Below, in pieces: positions 1-7,813 of a stretch of DNA of 35,554 nt (the stretch's first letter is position 1; the number at the start of each line of letters is the position of its first letter). The DNA is from Bacillota bacterium. Its GTDB lineage: Bacteria; Bacillota; Clostridia; Oscillospirales; Oscillospiraceae. A program made the position numbers and the translations under genes. The stretch lies in NCBI GenBank assembly GCA_029007925.1, contig JAQXIT010000112.1:1-35554 (forward strand), written 5' to 3'. A model generated the notes under the pieces. The model was not told where the DNA came from. It worked only from the letters and a program-made list of their open reading frames with translations, and did not search any database.

Positions 1-822
1 CTTGAACGCGAACAGACCGGTTTCGCTATCCTTCTCCAGAGTAATCACCTGAACGGCTTCCGTCAGAGTGACAGTTTTCAGGTCTTCGGACTTAACAACT
101 TCAGCCACGGGGCGATTGTTCTTGTCCTGGGTGGTGCTCAAGGCCTTGGCATCTTCGTTGGCTACGATGACGATCTTGTCGCCGTCGGCCAGCTTGGAAA
201 GATCGGTCACCAGACCGGCGGTGGTGGGATCGGCTTCTTCGCCGCCGGAAGAAGCATCATCTAACTTGTAGATTGAAACGGGCGCTTGTTTTGAAGATGC
301 TTTGTAAGCGGCAAAACGAGGGGAACCAGAATTATATTGCAAATACCTAGTTTCATCGGCGCTAAGAACCTGAGATATAGTGGCTACGCCCTCACCTGTA
401 ATTTGGGAAATTGTCCAAGAAGAGTATTCAGGTAATTGATCATCTGTTTTGCTTAACGTCCAGAGTTCATTGGCGTTTAACTTGGCAGATAAATAACCAT
501 CTTCCCCTGCTTTGAACGCAAAAGTTCCTGTTCCTGTGCCAGCCTCCAGCGTCAGAATCTGCATAGCTGTGGTTACGGTTACCTTATTGTCAGTAACTGT
601 AGCGTCAGTCAATGTACGGAACTTTCCGTTATCAGAGCTTATACTCATTGCCTTTGTTCCGGCAGTATTGAGAATAACCACCTGATCGCCGGCTGCCAGA
701 GACTTGACATCTGTGACAAGTGTTGCGGTGGTTACTTCGCCCTCGGCGCCGACGACCGCGGCCAAGCCGAGAAGCATCGCCACGCACAGAAGAACGCTGA
801 GGATTTTGCTGAATTTCTTCAT
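1..822 (-). CDS. Secreted protein with signal peptide and tandem repeat domains (3' end truncated by window edge)
   Basis: Manual minus-strand translation from ATG at 822: MKKFSKILSVLLCVAMLLGLAAVVGAEGEVTTATLVTDVKSLAAGDQVVIL..., open to the window edge. GAAGGAGG SD lies just upstream (831-840). Confidence 0.85.
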   Translation of the reverse strand, partial: MKKFSKILSVLLCVAMLLGLAAVVGAEGEVTTATLVTDVKSLAAGDQVVILNTAGTKAMSISSDNGKFRTLTDATVTDNKVTVTTAMQILTLEAGTGTGTFAFKAGEDGYLSAKLNANELWTLSKTDDQLPEYSSWTISQITGEGVATISQVLSADETRYLQYNSGSPRFAAYKASSKQAPVSIYKLDDASSGGEEADPTTAGLVTDLSKLADGDKIVIVANEDAKALSTTQDKNNRPVAEVVKSEDLKTVTLTEAVQVITLEKDSETGLFAFK

Positions 823-904
823 TTCTTGAGAACCTCCTTCAAGATTGTCCCGGTGGATTTGACACCGGTATGTTATGGGTTTTCCTCCCTTAAAGAATAC
901 CACG

Positions 905-940
905 GAACCGCCGGAAATGCAATACTGTTTTTCCTCTTTT
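905..940 (-). promoter_or_regulatory. Candidate sigma-A promoter for the secreted protein
   Basis: Minus strand TTGCAT-17 bp-TATTCT upstream of the 822 start. Approximate coordinates. Confidence 0.4.
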
Positions 941-982
941 TTCAACAACCGCCGGGGTATGCCGCGGCGGAAGAAAAAACAG

Positions 983-1011
983 TTGACAATCCGCCCCGGA
1001 GCCGATATAAT
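983..1011 (+). promoter_or_regulatory. Sigma-A promoter for tRNA-Thr
   Basis: TTGACA (983-988), 17 bp spacer, TATAAT (1006-1011). Confidence 0.85.
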
Positions 1012-1028
1012 GAACAAGCTGAATATCC

Positions 1029-1104
1029 GCTAGTGTAGCACAGTCGGTAGTGCATCTCACTCGTAATGAGAAGGTCGCCTGTTCGAGTCAGGTCACTAGC
1101 TCCA
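1029..1104 (+). tRNA. tRNA-Thr (anticodon CGT), CCA encoded
   Basis: Acceptor GCTAGTG/CACTAGC, anticodon arm TCTCA-CTCGTAA-TGAGA, T arm CCTG-TTCGAGT-CAGG, then TCCA. Confidence 0.93.
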
Positions 1105-1105
1105 G

Positions 1106-1135
1106 AAAGGGTCTGCTTGTGGGCAGACCCTTTTT
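1106..1135 (+). terminator. Intrinsic terminator after tRNA-Thr
   Basis: AAAGGGTCTGC-TTGTG-GGCAGACCCTTTTT. Confidence 0.85.
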
Positions 1136-1208
1136 GTTGTGGAAGGAATTGCATTTTCCTGCCGGTGGTGGTATAATAGCGGAAAATACCAAACCGGGAG
1201 GTAAGATT

Positions 1209-3014
1209 ATGGAACAAATCAAGAAAATCCCCCAGCGCGGCGAGATCGCGCGGGAGGACAAGTGGGCCGTGGAGGATATGTACCCCTCCGACGAGGCTTG
1301 GGAGGCGGATCTCAAAGCGCTGGAGACCGAGGGCGAAGCGCTGGCGGCATTTGCCGGCAAACTGGGCGAAAGCGCCGGCGTCCTGCTGGAGTACCTGACC
1401 AAAATGGAGCGCCTGAACGAGAAGGGCAGCCTGCTGGGCAACTACTGCATGCGCAGATCCGACGAGGACACCCGGGTGGCCAAGTATCAGGCCATGGTAG
1501 GGCAGTTCATGTCCGTGGTGGTGGCCATCGACGCCAAGTGCAGCTTTGCCACCCCGGAGATCATGGATATCTCCGACGGGACGCTGGACGCGTTCTATGC
1601 CGCCGAGCCGGGTCTGGAGCGCTACCGCCGGTATCTGACCAATCTGCGCCGCCGGAAGGAGCATACGCTGTCTCCCGCCGAGGAGAAGCTGCTGGCTGCC
1701 GCCGGGGAGATGGCCAACGCACCCGACACCATCTACGGCGCCTTTGCCGACGCGGACATCACCTTCCCCGATGCCGTGGACGCCCAGGGCAACCGGCACC
1801 CCCTGAGCCAGGGCACCTTTGTCGCCTGCGAGGAAAGCCCCGACCGGGTTCTGAGAAAGAGCGCCTATGAAAACCTCTACAATACCTTCGGCAGCTTCAA
1901 AAATACCGCCGCCGCCGTTCTGAACGCCCAGGGCAAGCAGCTGAAGTTCTTCGCCGATGCCCGGAAATATCCTTCCACGCTGGACGCCTCTCTGGATCAT
2001 ACCGAGGTGCCCACCTCCGTGTACCTGAATCTCATCGAGGCGGTTCATCAGAATCTGGACAAGATGCACCGCTATGTCCGGCTGCGCAAGAAGCTGCTGG
2101 GCGTGGATGAGCTGCATTTTTATGACGTGTACACCCCACTGCTGGCGGATGTGGACAAGAAAATCCCCTTTGCCGAGGCCAAGCAGACGGTCTACGACGC
2201 CCTGGCGCCTCTGGGTGAGGACTACCGGAAGATCCTGAAGGAAGGCTTCGACAACCGCTGGATTGATGTCTACCAGAACGAGGGCAAGCGCAGCGGTGCC
2301 TATTCCGCCGGCGCTTCCGTCCACCCCTACGTTCTGCTGAACTACAGCGGCACGCTGGACAGCCAGTTTACCCTGGCCCACGAGATGGGTCATGCCCTCC
2401 ATTCCTACCACTCCAACAAGTACCAGAACCCCATCGACGCGGATTACGTGATCTTTGTGGCCGAGGTTGCCTCCACCTGCAACGAGGCGCTGCTGATGGA
2501 GTACCTGCTGGGCAAGACCACGGACAAGAAGGAGCGGGCTTACCTCATCAACCATTTCCTGGAGCAGTTCAAGGGAACGCTGTACCGCCAGACCATGTTC
2601 GCGGAATTTGAGCTGAACATCGGCCGGATGATCGCTCAGGGTCAGACCCTCACCGCCGACGCGCTGTGCGCTGAGTATAAGCGGCTGAACGAAATGTACT
2701 TCGGCCCCGACATGGTGGTGGACGACCTGATCGCTCTGGAATGGGCCCGGATTCCCCACTTCTACTACAACTATTATGTGTTCCAGTATGCCACCGGCTA
2801 TTCCGCTGCCATTGCCCTGTCCCGCCGGATCCTGAAGGAGGGCGAAAGCGCCGTGAAGGACTACATTGAGTTCCTGTCCGGCGGCTGCTCCAAGAGCCCC
2901 ATCGATCTGCTGAAGGGCGCCGGTGTGGACATGACCAGCCCCGAGCCGGTCAATCAGGCGCTGGAGCTGTTCGGCAGATTGCTGGACGAGATGGAAGCCC
3001 TGACGGCCGAATAA
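1209..3014 (+). CDS. pepF: Oligoendopeptidase F, M3 family metallopeptidase
   Basis: HEMGHALH zinc motif in LAHEMGHALHSYHSN. Start reassigned to MEQIKKIPQRGEIAREDKW downstream of GGGAGG; the ORF-track start lies inside the tRNA. Confidence 0.93.
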   Translation: MEQIKKIPQRGEIAREDKWAVEDMYPSDEAWEADLKALETEGEALAAFAGKLGESAGVLLEYLTKMERLNEKGSLLGNYCMRRSDEDTRVAKYQAMVGQFMSVVVAIDAKCSFATPEIMDISDGTLDAFYAAEPGLERYRRYLTNLRRRKEHTLSPAEEKLLAAAGEMANAPDTIYGAFADADITFPDAVDAQGNRHPLSQGTFVACEESPDRVLRKSAYENLYNTFGSFKNTAAAVLNAQGKQLKFFADARKYPSTLDASLDHTEVPTSVYLNLIEAVHQNLDKMHRYVRLRKKLLGVDELHFYDVYTPLLADVDKKIPFAEAKQTVYDALAPLGEDYRKILKEGFDNRWIDVYQNEGKRSGAYSAGASVHPYVLLNYSGTLDSQFTLAHEMGHALHSYHSNKYQNPIDADYVIFVAEVASTCNEALLMEYLLGKTTDKKERAYLINHFLEQFKGTLYRQTMFAEFELNIGRMIAQGQTLTADALCAEYKRLNEMYFGPDMVVDDLIALEWARIPHFYYNYYVFQYATGYSAAIALSRRILKEGESAVKDYIEFLSGGCSKSPIDLLKGAGVDMTSPEPVNQALELFGRLLDEMEALTAE

Positions 3015-3017
3015 GCC

Positions 3018-3284
3018 ATGGCGGACATCTTTCTCCCGACCCTCCACACCTTTGCCATGAACAATATCTTCACCGGATCCTGGAAAGAATTCCGTTTCCG
3101 GGCGGAGCCGAAGGTGGTCATGCTGAACCAGAAGGAAGTGGATTTCGCTCAAAGCGCCATCCATGTGGAATACTGGCACGGCCCTTTCTGCTACGAGAAG
3201 AGCGTCATGGAAGGGGAGCAGACCTTTCCTATGTCCGAGGAAGGCCGCCTCGCCATGAAGGCCTGGCTGGAGGCGCATATCTGA
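3018..3284 (+). CDS. Hypothetical protein (88 aa)
   Basis: ORF 3 nt after pepF, followed by a terminator. Confidence 0.65.
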   Translation: MADIFLPTLHTFAMNNIFTGSWKEFRFRAEPKVVMLNQKEVDFAQSAIHVEYWHGPFCYEKSVMEGEQTFPMSEEGRLAMKAWLEAHI

Positions 3285-3290
3285 TACGCA

Positions 3291-3315
3291 CCCCGCCGCG
3301 ATATTCGCGGCGGGG
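3291..3315 (+). terminator. Hairpin terminator
   Basis: CCCCGCCGCG-ATATT-CGCGGCGGGG followed by a weak T-rich tail. Confidence 0.65.
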
Positions 3316-3352
3316 TATTTGTTGGTGAACCGAAATAGTGCATAAATCAGAG

Positions 3353-3380
3353 TTGACAAGGCAATAATATGCTGTATAAT
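3353..3380 (+). promoter_or_regulatory. Sigma-A promoter
   Basis: TTGACA (3353-3358), 16 bp, TATAAT (3375-3380). Confidence 0.8.
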
Positions 3381-3412
3381 ATAACCATATTTTCTGAATG
3401 GGAGGTGCAGAA

Positions 3413-4012
3413 ATGGAACAGGCAACCCTGGAACGGCTGCTGTCGGACAAACTGAACCGTTTCCTGCACCGGCAGGAGCGGGTGCTGATCTGCGCTCCCG
3501 GTCAGGCCGGCGAGGCTCTGGCGGAAGCGGTGGAGGGCTGTGGCGGCAAACCGGTGACGCTGGGCGCGGATCTGCGGTGGAAAAGTCTGCTGCGTCTCGC
3601 CTTTTCCAGCCGAGCCTCCGCGGTCATCGGTTCGGCGGAGATCCTTCTGGGACTGCGCAAGGTGGCCAAAGCTACCATGACACCGCTCTTTATCCGCAAT
3701 GTGGTTCTGCCGGAGGGGCAGTCCCCCGGATGGATGCGGGAGGACATCAGCCGGGGGCTGGACTGCCGGATCTGGGAGGCCGACGCTCTGCCCCGGGAGC
3801 CGCTGGACGAAGGGCAGACGATCCTTCAGGAGCGGTTGCTGAGCTGGTCCGGCATTCTGGACTTCCGGATTCGGCAGACGGAATCCGGAAGCGATCTGGA
3901 GGTGGTCTCCTTTTCCGGGGAGAAGCTGCCCAGGCTCCCAAGCTGCGCCAAGCTGACCCTGCGAAGCTGGGATCCGGAAAGGGATATACCCTTTTGCTGG
4001 GAAATCCGATAA
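3413..4012 (+). CDS. Hypothetical protein (199 aa)
   Basis: ORF starting MEQATLERLLSDKLNRFLHRQ with GGAGG SD at 3401 and its own promoter. No family recognised with confidence. Confidence 0.7.
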   Translation: MEQATLERLLSDKLNRFLHRQERVLICAPGQAGEALAEAVEGCGGKPVTLGADLRWKSLLRLAFSSRASAVIGSAEILLGLRKVAKATMTPLFIRNVVLPEGQSPGWMREDISRGLDCRIWEADALPREPLDEGQTILQERLLSWSGILDFRIRQTESGSDLEVVSFSGEKLPRLPSCAKLTLRSWDPERDIPFCWEIR

Positions 4013-4018
4013 AAACGG

Positions 4019-4046
4019 TTGACAATTCCCGCTTTTGTGGTAAAAT
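4019..4046 (+). promoter_or_regulatory. Sigma-A promoter of the T-box transcript
   Basis: TTGACA (4019-4024), 16 bp, TAAAAT (4041-4046). Confidence 0.75.
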
Positions 4047-4052
4047 ATCCCC

Positions 4053-4280
4053 GATATGTGAAAGACCATGGGGAAACCAAGCAGTATCCGCGGTATTCAG
4101 CGAGAGGGGAACGGTGTGAGCCCTCTGCCGGCGCGCTGCAAGCCATTTTTCCGTCGCCCGGGATGACCGGGACGGGCGCTCCCGTTACAGAGCCGCTAAG
4201 ATGCCGGGTGATCCCGGCGAATTAGGGTGGTACCGCGATTCACGTCGCCCCTATTCCGTGGGGGCGGCGTATCTTTTTGG
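4053..4280 (+). promoter_or_regulatory. T-box leader (probably tRNA-Ala responsive)
   Basis: Diagnostic AGGGTGGTACCGCG at 4224-4237, then terminator ACGTCGCCCC...GGGGGCGGCGT-CTTTTT (about 4242-4278). Stem I elements GAACGGTGTGAG loop and AGTA. Several GCN triplets in GCGCTGCAAGCC at the expected specifier side. Confidence 0.92.
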
Positions 4281-4295
4281 AAGGAGGGCTGACGA

Positions 4296-5093
4296 ATGAA
4301 CTTCGATGAACTGTACCAAATCAAAGACGAGACCGAACGTGTGCAAAAAACCTACGAGCTGTTCCGTGAGGACACCCGGCTGAACCGCTCCCAAGCCGCC
4401 CGGGTGGAATTTCTCACCACCGTCCGCTATATCGAAACGTATCTGAAGCCCGGCGACCAAATTCTGGATGTGGGCGCGGGTGCGGGGGAATACAGCCTGT
4501 ACTTCGCCCGGAAAGGCTATGCGGTGTCCGCTCTGGAACTAGCCGACAATAATCTCCGGGCATTCCGCGCCAAGCTCACGGAGAAGAATCCCGTCGATCT
4601 GGTGCAGGGCAACGCCATGGATCTGAGCCGGTATGCCGACGATTCCTTCGACATTGTCCTGCTGATGGGGCCGCTGTACCACCTGAGCCGGGACGGGGAT
4701 AAGCTGAAGTGTATTTCGGAGGCCAAACGGGTCTGCAAGCCGGGGGGAAAGATTTTCTTCGCCTTCATTTCCAACGATATGGTCATCCTCACGGAGTTTT
4801 TCCACCGGCCGGACTATTTCTCTGCCGGAGACTACGACAAGGACACCTTCCGGCTTCACGATTTTCCCTTCGTATTCCACACCGTGGACAGAGCCCGGGA
4901 GGTGCTTCGCGCCGGCGGTGTCCGGGTTCTGAGGGAAATCGCCTCCGACGGCGTCAGCGAGCTGCTGGAGGACAGGATCAACGCGCTGGACGAGGACGGC
5001 TATCGCCAGTATCTGCGCTACCATTTCTATATCTGTGAAAAACCGGAACTGCTGGGGATGTCCAATCACCTGCTGTTTATCGGCGAGAAATAA
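4296..5093 (+). CDS. Class I SAM-dependent methyltransferase
   Basis: ILDVGAGAGEYSLYFARKGY motif I; FDIVLLMGPLYHL. GGAGG SD upstream. Confidence 0.88.
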   Translation: MNFDELYQIKDETERVQKTYELFREDTRLNRSQAARVEFLTTVRYIETYLKPGDQILDVGAGAGEYSLYFARKGYAVSALELADNNLRAFRAKLTEKNPVDLVQGNAMDLSRYADDSFDIVLLMGPLYHLSRDGDKLKCISEAKRVCKPGGKIFFAFISNDMVILTEFFHRPDYFSAGDYDKDTFRLHDFPFVFHTVDRAREVLRAGGVRVLREIASDGVSELLEDRINALDEDGYRQYLRYHFYICEKPELLGMSNHLLFIGEK

Positions 5094-5122
5094 ATTGTAT
5101 TGAGTTGTGGAGGTAGAATCCA

Positions 5123-7762
5123 ATGAGTCACAAACCCTACGGAGTCAACGAGCTGCGGGAGATGTTCCTTTCCTTCTTTGAAAGCAAGGATCATCTGCGT
5201 CTGCCCAGCTTCTCCCTGATTCCCCAGAACGATCAGTCCCTGCTGCTGATCAATTCCGGCATGGCGCCCATGAAGCCCTATTTCAAGGGCGAGGTGGAGC
5301 CGCCCCGCCGCCGGGTCTGCACCTGCCAGAAGTGCATCCGCACCGGTGATATCGAAAACATCGGCAAGACCGCCCGCCACGGCACCTATTTTGAGATGCT
5401 GGGCAACTTCTCCTTCGGCGACTATTTCAAGCGGGAGGCCATCCACTGGAGCTGGGAGTTCCTGACCAAAGTGGTGGGACTGGAGGAGGATCGCCTGTAC
5501 CCCTCCATCTATGAGAACGACGAAGAGGCCTTCCGGATCTGGAACAGGGAGGTCGGCATCCCGGAGGATCGGATCTTCCGCTTCGGCAAGGCCGACAACT
5601 TCTGGGAGCACGGCTCCGGCCCCTGCGGCCCCTGCTCCGAGATCTACTACGACCGGGGCGAAAAGTACGGCTGCGGCAAACCGGGCTGCACCGTGGGCTG
5701 CGACTGCGACCGCTACATGGAGGTCTGGAACAACGTGTTCTCCCAGTTCGATAATGACGGCAACGGCAATTATACCGAACTGGTTCAGAAGAATATCGAT
5801 ACCGGCATGGGTCTGGAGCGTCTGGCTGTGGTCTGTCAGGATGTGGACAGCCTTTTCGACGTGGACACCGTCATGAATATTACCAACAAGGTCACCGAGC
5901 TGACCGGCGCCTCCTACGGACGCAGCAACAAGATGGACGTGTCCCTGCGGGTCATCACCGACCATATCCGGGCATCCACCTTTATGATCGCCGACGGCGT
6001 CCTGCCCAGCAATGAGGGGCGGGGCTATGTCCTGCGCCGTCTGCTGCGGCGGGCTGCCCGTCACGGCAAGCTGCTGGGCGTGAATCATCCCTTCCTGTAC
6101 GAGGTGGTTGAGACTGTCGTCCGGGAAAACGAGTCCCACTATTCCTACCTGCGGGAGCGGGCGGCGTATATCACCAAGGTTGTGAAGGTGGAGGAGGGGA
6201 ACTTCGCCCGCACCATCGACGGCGGTATGCGTATCTTCTCCGAAATGCTGGAAGCCCACAAGGAAAAGGGCGAGAAGTCCTTCTCCGGTGCCGATGCCTT
6301 CAAGCTGTACGACACCTACGGCTTCCCCATTGACCTGACCGCGGAAATGGTGGCCGACGAGGGCATGACGCTGGATCAGGAGGCCTTCAAGGCGCTGATG
6401 CAGGAGCAGAAGCTCCGGGCGAGAGAAGCCCGGAAGGCGCTGGGGGATCTGGCCTGGTCCGGCATTGATCTGGGACTGGACAATACCCCTACCACCTTCG
6501 TGGGTTACAGCACCAATTCCTGCGAGGCCAGAGTGCTGGCGGTCTGCGTGGGCGACGAGGTCACCGGCTCCATTGCCGGCGGCGAGAGCGGCATTCTGGT
6601 GCTGGATAAAACGCCCTTCTATGCGGAAATGGGCGGTCAGGTGGCCGATCACGGCGTGATTCTCGTGGGCAGCAGCCGCTTCACCGTCACCGATGTCCAG
6701 AAGGACAAGGGCGGCAAGTATCTGCACCACGGCAAGCTGAACTCCGGTACCATCAAGGTGGACGATCTGGTCTGCGCCAGTATCGATGTGGAGCGCCGCA
6801 AGGCCATCATGCGGGCTCATTCCGCCACCCATCTGCTGCAGAAGGCGCTGGTCAGCGTTCTGGGCGACCATGTCCATCAGGCGGGCAGTCTGGTGGAGCC
6901 CGACCGGCTGCGCTTCGACTTTACCCATTATTCCGCGGTCACGCCGGAGGAACTGATGAAGGTGGACACGCTGGTTCAGTCCGCCGTTCTGGAGGGCTAC
7001 CGGATCGATACCCGGGAGATGCCCATCGACGACGCCAAGAAGCTGGGCGCTACCGCCCTCTTCAGCGAGAAGTACGGCGATGTTGTCCGGGTGGTCAACA
7101 TGAGCGGCTATTCCGTGGAGCTGTGCGGCGGCACCCATCTGGACAATACCGCCAAGGTGGGCCCCTTCTTCATCGTCAGTGAGGGCAGCGTGGCCTCCGG
7201 CGTCCGGCGGATCGAGGCCATCACCGGCAAGGCCTGCATGGAGGAAATGCAGAAAAGCCGGCAGAGACTCTATGCTGCCGCGGCCATGCTGAAGGCCAAA
7301 CCCGCCGACCTGGGCGAGAAGATCCACAGTCAGATGGAGGAGATCCGAAACCTGAAGCGCTCCATTGAGACCTTCAAGAGCCGGGAAACCGCCGGTGAGA
7401 TCGACCGGTTCCTCTTCGGCTCCCACAGTGTGTGCGGACTCCGCGTCATCACCGCTTCCGTTCCCGATGCGGACGCCGGCAAGCTGCGCCAGATGGGCGA
7501 TCTGCTTCGGGACAAGGATTCCACGGCGGTGGCGGTGCTGGCCTCCGTTGCCGAGGAAAAGATCACCTTCCTGGCCGTCTGCGGCAAGGACGCGGTGGCC
7601 AAGGGTATCCGCGCCGGCGATCTGGTGAAGCTGGTATGTACCGCCTGCGGCGGTTCCGGCGGCGGCAAGCCCGATATTGCCATGGGCGGCGGCCGTGAAC
7701 TGTCCAAGGTGGACAATGCGCTGGCTATGGTGGATGATTTCGTCATTGAAAAACTGAACTGA
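5123..7762 (+). CDS. alaS: Alanyl-tRNA synthetase
   Basis: Characteristic N-terminus FFESKDHLRLPSFSLIPQNDQSLLLINSGMAPMKPYF..., HSATHLL editing motif, C-terminal GGGKPDIAMGGG. Confidence 0.98.
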   Translation: MSHKPYGVNELREMFLSFFESKDHLRLPSFSLIPQNDQSLLLINSGMAPMKPYFKGEVEPPRRRVCTCQKCIRTGDIENIGKTARHGTYFEMLGNFSFGDYFKREAIHWSWEFLTKVVGLEEDRLYPSIYENDEEAFRIWNREVGIPEDRIFRFGKADNFWEHGSGPCGPCSEIYYDRGEKYGCGKPGCTVGCDCDRYMEVWNNVFSQFDNDGNGNYTELVQKNIDTGMGLERLAVVCQDVDSLFDVDTVMNITNKVTELTGASYGRSNKMDVSLRVITDHIRASTFMIADGVLPSNEGRGYVLRRLLRRAARHGKLLGVNHPFLYEVVETVVRENESHYSYLRERAAYITKVVKVEEGNFARTIDGGMRIFSEMLEAHKEKGEKSFSGADAFKLYDTYGFPIDLTAEMVADEGMTLDQEAFKALMQEQKLRAREARKALGDLAWSGIDLGLDNTPTTFVGYSTNSCEARVLAVCVGDEVTGSIAGGESGILVLDKTPFYAEMGGQVADHGVILVGSSRFTVTDVQKDKGGKYLHHGKLNSGTIKVDDLVCASIDVERRKAIMRAHSATHLLQKALVSVLGDHVHQAGSLVEPDRLRFDFTHYSAVTPEELMKVDTLVQSAVLEGYRIDTREMPIDDAKKLGATALFSEKYGDVVRVVNMSGYSVELCGGTHLDNTAKVGPFFIVSEGSVASGVRRIEAITGKACMEEMQKSRQRLYAAAAMLKAKPADLGEKIHSQMEEIRNLKRSIETFKSRETAGEIDRFLFGSHSVCGLRVITASVPDADAGKLRQMGDLLRDKDSTAVAVLASVAEEKITFLAVCGKDAVAKGIRAGDLVKLVCTACGGSGGGKPDIAMGGGRELSKVDNALAMVDDFVIEKLN

Positions 7763-7770
7763 TCCGAATG

Positions 7771-7796
7771 GGGCGCTGCTGAGCAGCGCCCTTTTC
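7771..7796 (+). terminator. Intrinsic terminator after alaS
   Basis: GGGCGCTGCTGAGCAGCGCCC-TTTT. Confidence 0.75.
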
Positions 7797-7813
7797 CGAA
7801 GGGGGGCTTCGCC

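Noticed and set aside
951-970. CCGCCG...CGGCGG inverted repeat upstream of the tRNA promoter
   Set aside because: Short and imperfect with no convincing U-tract; not enough to call a terminator or operator.
942-3425. 827-aa minus-strand ORF opposite pepF
   Set aside because: Antisense shadow ORF over a clear M3 peptidase; low-complexity G/H/Q/L-rich translation and no family signal. It also crosses the tRNA gene.
5066-7426. 786-aa minus-strand ORF opposite alaS
   Set aside because: Shadow of a highly conserved gene. It arises because GC-biased codon use avoids TTA/CTA/TCA on the coding strand.
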